A stretch of DNA of 64,000 nucleotides. Source: Pseudomonadota bacterium (GTDB lineage: Bacteria; Pseudomonadota; Gammaproteobacteria; Burkholderiales; REEB80). The position numbers were made by a program, and so were the translations under genes. Each line of letters begins with the position of its first letter. The stretch's first letter is position 1. Of this stretch, positions 42,037-49,593 are shown piece after piece. A model generated the notes under the pieces. The model ran no database searches. It was not told where the DNA came from and saw only the letters and a program-made list of their open reading frames with translations. The stretch is taken from positions 195,371 to 259,370 of the forward strand of contig JAGXAQ010000001.1 in assembly GCA_018971485.1 (NCBI GenBank). Reading direction: 5' to 3'.

Positions 42037-44350
42037 ACGCCCTCAATCTAGTCTTAGCGCTCGTGAACAAAAAATCCTGATTCAAGCAGGCCTGGCTTAC
42101 GAAGCCGGGGATATCTATCAAGCTGAATCCTTGGCAGGGCAAATTCTCCAGCGCCACCCCCACCAGTTCGATGCAAGTTATATCCTGGCAATTGTAGCCG
42201 TTGAACGTGAAAATCCAAAAGCAAGACAACTCGCACTTAATCTGGTTCCTTTTTTACCTCAAACTGCTGAGCATCAGTTCAATATGGGTGTCCTTTTTGA
42301 AAAACTTCGAGATTTTGATTCTGCTGCAACCTATTATCGATGTTCGCTCCAATTAAGATCAGACCACTTTGAAACCCTAATGGCATTGGGCAACTGTGAA
42401 CTTGCATTAAGACATCCGGATACGGCTATAGAACTTTTCGAAACCTGTCGCCAGCTTCAGCCCTGCGACCCACGTGTATGGAATAATCTAGGTGCGGCAT
42501 TTAACGAAACAAGCTGCCTTGATAAAGCAGAAAAAGCTTATCTTGAAGGCCAGCGCCTTGATCCGACATCTTCTTTTATTCAAACCGGCCTGGCTTGTGT
42601 ATATGGCAGAATGAACCGGTTGGATTGCGCTATTCCCCTACTTGAGGAAGTAATCGCAAACAATCCGGGATATGAAACAGCACACTTCAATTACAGCGCA
42701 TTCTTATTAATTAGCGGTCAATTCAAAAAAGGCTGGCCTGAATACGAATGGAGACGCAAAACACCTGTCTGGAAAGAAGACATGCCTGCCATGTCACAAC
42801 CAGAATGGCAAGGAGAGGCCCTGCTAAACAAAACCTTGTTAATAGTCTGCGAACAAGGTATTGGTGATACGATACAATTCATCCGTTTTTTACCCAAACT
42901 GTTAGCTATGGGCGCAACAGTAGCCATAGCGTGCGAGCCGATTCTGACGCCCTTGCTAGCCTGCCTAAACCTTCCTGTTCAACTCATAGACAAAAAAACA
43001 CAGGCTTCTAATTTCAAAGCTGATTTCTGGCTACCCTTATTAAGTCTGGCTCTTAGGCTTGATATCGATCTCCTCAATCCTGATTCAAGCCCTTATATTA
43101 GAATCAGTGACGAAAAAATAAGAGATGCCAGCCAAAAAATCCATAAACACGCACCAAATGCGACAAGAAAAATAGGCTTAATCTGGGCTGGAAATCCCCG
43201 CCACTCCAACGACCTAAACCGAAGTATGCACCCAGGGCAATTTCTGCCTCTGGCCAACCTGAAAGAAACAGTATTTTTTAGTCTACAAAAAAATGGCCCT
43301 GGCCCTCAGGCTTACCCCGAACTCAAAAACCTGAACATTATCGATCTTGCGCCTTATCTCGAAACCCTTCTGGATACCGCAGCATTCATCATGTGTCTGG
43401 ATAGCGTGATTACGATTGATTCCGGGATAGCACATCTATCAGGCGCGCTCGGGGTCAGCACATATGTCCTCTTGCCAGCAATCGGGACAGATTGGCGCTG
43501 GCTACTTAATCGAAACGATACACCCTGGTACCCCAGTATCAGGTTATTTCGCCAAACCAGGCCTGGGAATTGGGTTGAACCTATTCAGGACCTGCTCCAT
43601 TTCCTGCAATCACCACCTTCTCGTAATATCTTGATTTTATGTGAAAACACGGAACATCTAGAGACCCAGATTGGCCTGACACTATTACAATCTGCCGTAC
43701 CGGAACAGTTCCATCTGTCACTTGGACAGCTCAACCCATGGAAACTTACTGATCAAGGACCATTTGATCTGGTTATCCTTGGAGTAGGCACCAGTTTCCG
43801 TCCTGAAGTTTTTACAGATCAGCTTTTCACGTTACTGGACAGTATCCCTCAAAAAATTGGCTTATTCGGTTTGGAAGAAAATCTGGATGAGCTTCTGCTA
43901 AACAGAATATTAGTCCATCTGGATTTCTGGTTTACACGGACTTCGTCTGACATGAAACAGGCAAAGGGTACGCCCAAGGCAATTTTTTTCGGAGACTGGC
44001 TCCTTAAAATCTTTGCGCTCCAGACCGCTCAAAATCCTCTTGAATTGCAAGCAGGAGACGAAATCTGGGATGAAGAAGATGCCATTTCAAAAATTCAGTC
44101 CCACAAAAAAGTCAAGGCTCTATCCATGTCAACCTTCCTGTGTGCTCTTCATTCGGCAGAGACGCTTACTTTCGAAACAGACCAAAATAAAACCTGTCAG
44201 GCGCTTATAGAGGATATATTTCATATCACGGCACAACAAGGCGACTTAATCCATCCGGACCAGAACCGTCTCATCGCCTACAAGAATGATAGGCTAACCC
44301 TGTTCAAGACATTCCAGAAACTACTACTCAAGCTCGCCCTTCAAGTTTAA
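42029..44350 (+). CDS. Large TPR / heptosyltransferase-like glycosyltransferase with additional C-terminal domain
   Basis: 773 aa; TPR array (DPRVWNNLGAAFNETSCLDKAEKAYLEGQRLDP), then GQFKKGWPEYEWRRKT, GIGDTIQFIRFLPKL, GLIWAGNPRHSNDLNRSM, TIDSGIAHLSGALGV. Confidence 0.8.
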   Translation: MAKRPQSSLSAREQKILIQAGLAYEAGDIYQAESLAGQILQRHPHQFDASYILAIVAVERENPKARQLALNLVPFLPQTAEHQFNMGVLFEKLRDFDSAATYYRCSLQLRSDHFETLMALGNCELALRHPDTAIELFETCRQLQPCDPRVWNNLGAAFNETSCLDKAEKAYLEGQRLDPTSSFIQTGLACVYGRMNRLDCAIPLLEEVIANNPGYETAHFNYSAFLLISGQFKKGWPEYEWRRKTPVWKEDMPAMSQPEWQGEALLNKTLLIVCEQGIGDTIQFIRFLPKLLAMGATVAIACEPILTPLLACLNLPVQLIDKKTQASNFKADFWLPLLSLALRLDIDLLNPDSSPYIRISDEKIRDASQKIHKHAPNATRKIGLIWAGNPRHSNDLNRSMHPGQFLPLANLKETVFFSLQKNGPGPQAYPELKNLNIIDLAPYLETLLDTAAFIMCLDSVITIDSGIAHLSGALGVSTYVLLPAIGTDWRWLLNRNDTPWYPSIRLFRQTRPGNWVEPIQDLLHFLQSPPSRNILILCENTEHLETQIGLTLLQSAVPEQFHLSLGQLNPWKLTDQGPFDLVILGVGTSFRPEVFTDQLFTLLDSIPQKIGLFGLEENLDELLLNRILVHLDFWFTRTSSDMKQAKGTPKAIFFGDWLLKIFALQTAQNPLELQAGDEIWDEEDAISKIQSHKKVKALSMSTFLCALHSAETLTFETDQNKTCQALIEDIFHITAQQGDLIHPDQNRLIAYKNDRLTLFKTFQKLLLKLALQV

Positions 44351-44624
44351 CGTCTGCTTCCTCAAGCCGGTAAAGCCAGGCCAATAACTCCGCCACAGCA
44401 CGATAAAGCTCCGGAGGAATATGCTCATCCAGATCAATTTGCATCAGCAATGAGACCAGAGCTGGAGATTCATGCACATATACGCCTGCAGCTTTTGCTT
44501 TTTCAATAATCATTTCAGCCAATAAGCCTCGCCCCTTGGCCACGACCCGCGGCGCAGAATCATCTTCCTGATAAGCTATAGCTACAGCTGATGGCAGCAG
44601 CTTGACATCAGTATTACTCATCAA
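44328..44624 (-). CDS. FlhB C-terminal-domain paralogue (FlhX/YlqH-like)
   Basis: SAVAIAYQEDDSAPRVVAKGRGLLAEMIIEKAKAAGVYVHESPALVSLLMQIDLDEHIPPELYRAVAELLAWLYRLEEA aligns with FlhB after its NPTH motif. Confidence 0.9.
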   Translation of the reverse strand: MMSNTDVKLLPSAVAIAYQEDDSAPRVVAKGRGLLAEMIIEKAKAAGVYVHESPALVSLLMQIDLDEHIPPELYRAVAELLAWLYRLEEADVKLEGRA

Positions 44625-45801
44625 TTCTTCTCACAGTCAGCTTGGTCAGATGCAAACCCGCAGATTCCATCTGTTGTGACAATAATCCTTTTGAGGCCAT
44701 TAATTCCTCCTTGCTCGCCATATCAGCAGTCTCACAATGAATACTCACCCCACCTGCAGCATAAAGAAGCCAGGCGCTGACTTTCCCAATACGAGGAAGG
44801 GTAATATGTATCAATGTTTGCCAGGGCTGCTGTTCCTGATCCAGGGTAGGAGACTGCCCATAAATATGAAGTTCAACGGGTAGGCGGGGCCAAAGTTCTC
44901 CTTGATAAATCATCACACCTGTATTTAACAACCCTATCTGTGACTGAACATATGACAAATTCGGTGTATTTAAACCAGATAATTGGCCTGTAGGTAGCGC
45001 CGGCATTTTTTCAGAACCTGGATTAACGTTTAACTGGTTTTGAGGCTCTTGAGCGAGACTTTGCAGGTTTAGCTTGCCTTGAACCCACCGCACCAAATGA
45101 GACTCGTAAAACAATCCGCTTTTTTCTATGTTATGACGCAGGGCTTCGGCTATATGCGCACCTTGCAGAGTTGGCGCTTCAACCAGTGGGGAAGCCGGCC
45201 TGGCCTTTGGAACCGGGGCATCTTGCAACTCTTTTAAAAGTGAAACAAGAGCCCTGGCCTTTTCACTAATACTGGTTGTAGGAGAAGAAGATGGGGTGAG
45301 GGGGGCTCCAATTACAGCAGAACTGCCCCTAACAGCACCAGCCAAATTCAGGGAAACCGATTGACCCGGGTGTTCAGAAGCTGGCTTTGTGGTGTCGGCT
45401 GATTGTGGGGGCATGTTTTGCCTATCCACCTGAAAAACCTGGGTGGACTGAGCAGGCTGTTCCTTAACATTCTGCCTGGCCGATGAGGTTGCCGGAGCAG
45501 TATTCTCAAAATAAGTGCCAGGAAGTTGCAGTAAGAACGTTGGACGGGGCTGACTGCCGACAAATACCAAATTAAAAGACATTCCAGGTTGTGTATTCTT
45601 TGGCAGGTTCATGTCCAGCAACTGATTTTGGACCTGAACCTGAAATCGACCTGTCGGCAGGCTTGCGACAACGACTGCGGGCAGCTTTTGCCCGGGCTGC
45701 CACGGGGGTAAATTTGATACGGTTTCAGCAATATTGAGTAAAGGTGGTTCAACCAGTTTAAACATCAAACTGAGCTGATTTACCAAGTTATCCTGGACCA
45801 T
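44614..45801 (-). CDS. Second FliK-like hook-length-control protein, coupled to the FlhB-C paralogue
   Basis: 395 aa; low-complexity linker; C-terminal LPVELHIYGQ...QPWQTLIHITLPRIGKVSAWLLYAAGGVSIHCETADMASKEELMASKGLLSQQMESAGLHLTKLTVRR. Confidence 0.78.
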   Translation of the reverse strand: MVQDNLVNQLSLMFKLVEPPLLNIAETVSNLPPWQPGQKLPAVVVASLPTGRFQVQVQNQLLDMNLPKNTQPGMSFNLVFVGSQPRPTFLLQLPGTYFENTAPATSSARQNVKEQPAQSTQVFQVDRQNMPPQSADTTKPASEHPGQSVSLNLAGAVRGSSAVIGAPLTPSSSPTTSISEKARALVSLLKELQDAPVPKARPASPLVEAPTLQGAHIAEALRHNIEKSGLFYESHLVRWVQGKLNLQSLAQEPQNQLNVNPGSEKMPALPTGQLSGLNTPNLSYVQSQIGLLNTGVMIYQGELWPRLPVELHIYGQSPTLDQEQQPWQTLIHITLPRIGKVSAWLLYAAGGVSIHCETADMASKEELMASKGLLSQQMESAGLHLTKLTVRRIDE

Positions 45802-45807
45802 CTTGCT

Positions 45808-46160
45808 CTACTCCGATGCTTCCCTTTTTGAATGCAGGGCGACAATTAACTCCGCCTCAGCCCTAGAAATACCGCATTTCGCTGACAGGATCTGGGCTGG
45901 CTGGCCTTGGCGCGCAAGATTAATGCTTCATTATAAGGTGTCTCAACAACCTGTAGGGGTTGAAACGACTGATTATCAAGCTTCTGACGCAACAAATCGA
46001 CATCTTCGCGAAGGACGCGCACCTGTTCTTGTAGCATCAAATCCAACGCACTTGATTTATCTTTACTGGCTATTCGAAACACAAATAAAATGACGGCTAC
46101 AACGACTATCCAGGTACCAACAACAGTTGTCACAACCCATACCCAATCATTCATCTGCAT
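45808..46160 (-). pseudogene. DUF2802-type membrane protein gene interrupted by a -1 nt frameshift
   Basis: Frame 1: MQMNDWVWVVTTVVGTWIVVVAVILFVFRIA...VVETPYNEALIL. The frame then shifts; the other frame continues as ARQGQPAQILSAKCGISRAEAELIVALHSKREASE* (stop 45808-45810). One base appears missing at about 45915/45916. Confidence 0.8.
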
Positions 46161-46206
46161 GCTGCACCCTCCTAAGAGGGCATCATGCAATTGTGATCTC
46201 CTGAAG

Positions 46207-46530
46207 TCAACTCCCCTTGGTATAAGCCTGTCTCACTTTATATTCCAAGGCTACGCCACGAATATTGTCAGACAAAAACTCCATCTGGTTTTTAACCAGA
46301 TCAATCAACTGCTGTTCGGCCTGCACTATTTCAGCAAGATGAACACGTCCTTCTTCAGACAGGGTCCGCACCAGGTCCGGGGAAATATTCATCCAGGACT
46401 GCATCAGAGGATCCCGTTGATATTGAAAAGAAGCAAGAATATCCCAGTTCCCTTTTTGGGCAGAATCAAGCATTTTCATGGTCAAATCATGAATAGCCCT
46501 AATTTGATTATCTGGATCAAACTTTTCCAT
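46207..46530 (-). CDS. fliT: FliT-like flagellar chaperone
   Basis: Small helical protein immediately downstream of fliS (MEKFDPDNQIRAIHDLTMKMLDSAQKGNWDIL); track start 46542. Confidence 0.72.
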   Translation of the reverse strand: MEKFDPDNQIRAIHDLTMKMLDSAQKGNWDILASFQYQRDPLMQSWMNISPDLVRTLSEEGRVHLAEIVQAEQQLIDLVKNQMEFLSDNIRGVALEYKVRQAYTKGS

Positions 46531-46972
46531 ATGACATAGCAACCCTTCCGGCCAATACTTCCGGAAGTTTTTGAGGCTCTTCAGGTTTGATGCTTAGCCA
46601 GGCACTTCGAATCTCATTAAGAAGCCCCGATACCTCCTCAAGCTTGCCTGGCAGGTTTCGTAAGTTAGCAAGAACGAGTTGGCGACACATATAATCATAA
46701 AGTGCCCCGAGGTTAGTGGCAATTTCTCCGCCCTTGGTCTCATCCAGGCTTGCCCTTAACCCCCCTTCAATAATGCCTATGGCCTTGGAAATCAACTGGC
46801 CCTTTTCTGGGGTGTTACCAGACATCATGGCCAGTTTAGCCGACCCTATTGAAACAAGAGCGCCATCAAGTAGCATGATAATCAGTTTATGCGAATTGGC
46901 TGCTTCCACACCTGTCTCCACATCAATTTTTTCATAGGCTTTTATAGCACTTTGTTTCAGCATGGCATTCAT
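46517..46972 (-). CDS. fliS: Flagellin export chaperone FliS
   Basis: AIKAYEKIDVETGVEAANSHKLIIMLLDGALVSIGSAKLAM...NLGALYDYMCRQLVLAN. Confidence 0.96.
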   Translation of the reverse strand: MNAMLKQSAIKAYEKIDVETGVEAANSHKLIIMLLDGALVSIGSAKLAMMSGNTPEKGQLISKAIGIIEGGLRASLDETKGGEIATNLGALYDYMCRQLVLANLRNLPGKLEEVSGLLNEIRSAWLSIKPEEPQKLPEVLAGRVAMSYGKV

Positions 46973-47022
46973 AAATTATCCTTGTTAAACCTTTAGATGA
47001 TCAAAATATCTTGTCAAATTAA

Positions 47023-49122
47023 TTAACCACCGCTGGACGTCGAATTGCTCAAATAATTAGGCATGCTTGTTATTGAACTTAACTGGCTGGTTAAAAACGT
47101 ACTGGTGGAAGTTAGCTGCCCTACTAGCACATCCAATGCCGTAAACTGCTGTTGATACTGCTGCTGCAATTGTGATAACTGCTGATTCTGAAAACTTTTT
47201 TGTGCCTCAATGTTGGCTATACTGCTATTGATCCCGTTTGTCGCATTCGCCACAAGGCCATTAAGAGGATCCGTCATCTGCTGTACCATCTGGCTTAACT
47301 GGTAAGCAAAACCAGTTGAATAATTAACCGTTCCACGACTGCCCGTTGTTCCTCCTAAAACCTGAACGGATAGGCCGGCAGCCGGCCCTGTTGAAGCGGC
47401 ACTCAAATACTGGCCACTTCCTGTCCCCGCAACTCCATTTATTGTTCCTTGCACATCAACCCCAGCCATGGAAGTCGGTGTTCCCATTAATCCTGTCTCA
47501 CCATCTCCGCCTGAAACGTTTACGGAAGAAGTGGATCCATAGGTATTGGATATAATATCCAACACGCCAGAATTCTGGGTGACATTAACTTTTATCCCTG
47601 CCCCGGCAATGGCCGAATTCCCATTAATTGCTGACTGTACCGCCGCAGCCAGTGCAGCAGAACTTGAATAAGTTCCAGCAGGAACAGTAACCGTTGCACT
47701 GGTGCCATTCACGCTCAAATCCAGGGTATCATTACTTCCCTGGGTAATTGTCAGGTTCGCAGCAGCGCTCCCGGTTGCTGATCCTTGCGTTGCCAATTGG
47801 CTTACATTGACTGAATAACTGCCAGGTTGAGTGCTGCTTGATCCGGAAACGTACTGGACCAGGGGATCAGTTGCACTTCCCGTTTGAGTAAACAAAGAGG
47901 CTATACCACTAAAATTACTGCTAATTGCATTGTTTAAGGTGGTTTGATCTACTGCCAGCGAACCATCTTTCTGAAAACTTATCCCGATATCCGCCAGGTT
48001 GCTCATCCCGGAACTTAAGCCAGCCACACTGCTGTTAAGTGTCGTATTAATCTCACCTACAATCTGATTAATGGTCGGATCACCAAGCAACTGACCTGCC
48101 GTGTTGGTAGTAGAGTTATAACTATCAAGACCTTGTAACGCCGTATTCAATGTATTATAGGCGCTTACAAAAGAATTCACGCTGTTGGTCACAGAACCCG
48201 GATCATTGGCCACACTCAGATTAGTCGACCCCGTTGCTCCAAGATTCAGGGTCAAGCCATTAATTGCATCCGTAACAGTATTGGTTGATCGCGAAATAGC
48301 AAGCCCATCCAGGGAGAACTTGGAATTGGCGGCTGTTATTGCCTCTGACATATCCTGTGTTCCTGCGGGATTTTGCGTCAGAAGCGAAGAAATGGTGGAG
48401 TCTCCGCTTACACTGATACTCATACTGTTAGCAGCACCCATATTATTTGACGTCAAAACCAAATGATAGGGATTGGTGCTACTCCCATCATTAATGACAC
48501 TGGCTGTTACCCCAATATTGGCATTATTGATTGCCTGGGCAATACCATCGAGACTATTGTTATTGCTGATCGTAATGGTTTTTGTTCCATTCCCGTTACT
48601 TGTAAAGGTGGCGCCCGAATACACTCCTGTACCAGAGCTGCCTGTATATGGTGTAAAACTACCGCCGCTTATCGTACCAAAATCAAAGTTCAAAGTCGTT
48701 GTCGAACCACTTCCTATTGGGGCGGTCTCGCTGGCCTGGCCTGCTGAAACAAGTTTCTGTGATGCGGCAAGCTGAGAAACAGACAGGTTATAGTTACCAG
48801 CAACCGCCCCACTTCCCGCTGTTGCCGAAAGAACAGATGTATCACTTGAATTCACCTGCATCTGCTGAAACTGGCTTACCGTACTTAAGCTATTCATGGC
48901 TGACTGAAATGTCGACAATGCATTACTTACAGTGCCAAACGCAGACAATTCCGCTTGATAGCTTGCTTCCTGGGCATTAAGTTGATTAAGGGGTTGGGAT
49001 GCAACTGCCATTAACTGCGTAATAATGGAGTTTACATTCAGGTTTGAACCTATCCCGGGAGACGAAATCGGGGGAATAACCGTACTGGTTGCAGATGGCG
49101 TTGCTAATGTTGACACAGTCAT
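47023..49122 (-). CDS. fliD: Flagellar filament cap protein FliD
   Basis: 699 aa; SSPGIGSNLNVNSIITQLMAVASQPLNQLNAQEASYQAELSAFG (FliD_N); ...QFTALDVLVGQLTSTSTFLTSQLSSI (FliD_C). Confidence 0.96.
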   Translation of the reverse strand: MTVSTLATPSATSTVIPPISSPGIGSNLNVNSIITQLMAVASQPLNQLNAQEASYQAELSAFGTVSNALSTFQSAMNSLSTVSQFQQMQVNSSDTSVLSATAGSGAVAGNYNLSVSQLAASQKLVSAGQASETAPIGSGSTTTLNFDFGTISGGSFTPYTGSSGTGVYSGATFTSNGNGTKTITISNNNSLDGIAQAINNANIGVTASVINDGSSTNPYHLVLTSNNMGAANSMSISVSGDSTISSLLTQNPAGTQDMSEAITAANSKFSLDGLAISRSTNTVTDAINGLTLNLGATGSTNLSVANDPGSVTNSVNSFVSAYNTLNTALQGLDSYNSTTNTAGQLLGDPTINQIVGEINTTLNSSVAGLSSGMSNLADIGISFQKDGSLAVDQTTLNNAISSNFSGIASLFTQTGSATDPLVQYVSGSSSTQPGSYSVNVSQLATQGSATGSAAANLTITQGSNDTLDLSVNGTSATVTVPAGTYSSSAALAAAVQSAINGNSAIAGAGIKVNVTQNSGVLDIISNTYGSTSSVNVSGGDGETGLMGTPTSMAGVDVQGTINGVAGTGSGQYLSAASTGPAAGLSVQVLGGTTGSRGTVNYSTGFAYQLSQMVQQMTDPLNGLVANATNGINSSIANIEAQKSFQNQQLSQLQQQYQQQFTALDVLVGQLTSTSTFLTSQLSSITSMPNYLSNSTSSGG

Positions 49123-49135
49123 AATTGCTCCTTAA

Positions 49136-49531
49136 CTAGGCCTTAACATAGATTAACACACCCTGCAGCACGTTAAGTGCCTGAACAATCTGCATCATTT
49201 CTTCAGCCGGAACAACCCGCAAAACCTGTCGGGTAGAGCTCAGAACCTGAATGGTCGGATTTTGTGCATCAGATGTATTAACAGCAAGTTCAACAGCGCC
49301 AGCATTAGCAAACTTGCTAATAAGCTGGTTGACTTCCGCTGTCAGGTTTCTAAGTTGCTGGGCGTTCGCTCCGGGTTGAGCCGGGATTACCGCCTTAGAA
49401 GGGTTTTGCGCCAGGCCGGGTTCAGAGTTCTGGACCGATCCGGGAGAATTTGATACTGGGGCTATCTTTACCAACTCTTCCCCGGACACAACCGGTTGAA
49501 TAGCTGAATTCACTGAACTAATTGTCGTCAT
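49136..49531 (-). CDS. flaG: FlaG family protein
   Basis: AVELAVNTSDAQNPTIQVLSSTRQVLRVVPAEEMMQIVQALNVLQGVLI. Confidence 0.88.
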   Translation of the reverse strand: MTTISSVNSAIQPVVSGEELVKIAPVSNSPGSVQNSEPGLAQNPSKAVIPAQPGANAQQLRNLTAEVNQLISKFANAGAVELAVNTSDAQNPTIQVLSSTRQVLRVVPAEEMMQIVQALNVLQGVLIYVKA

Positions 49532-49549
49532 GACTGTTCCCCATTAAAA

Positions 49550-49578
49550 CCTGCCCAAGCCTGTAAAGCCTGGGCAGG
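49550..49578 (-). terminator. Intrinsic terminator after fliC
   Basis: Minus strand: CCTGCCCA-ggctttacaggct-TGGGCAGG followed by TTTTAAT; between fliC stop and flaG start. Confidence 0.72.
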
Positions 49579-49593
49579 GAGTGACTACAGCTA

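Noticed and set aside
45803-46093. Plus-strand 96-aa ORF opposite the DUF2802 gene
   Set aside because: Explained by the minus-strand frameshifted DUF2802 gene; no motif in the plus-strand product.
48185-48775. Plus-strand ORFs antisense to fliD
   Set aside because: Low-complexity mirror translation of a well-supported CDS on the other strand.
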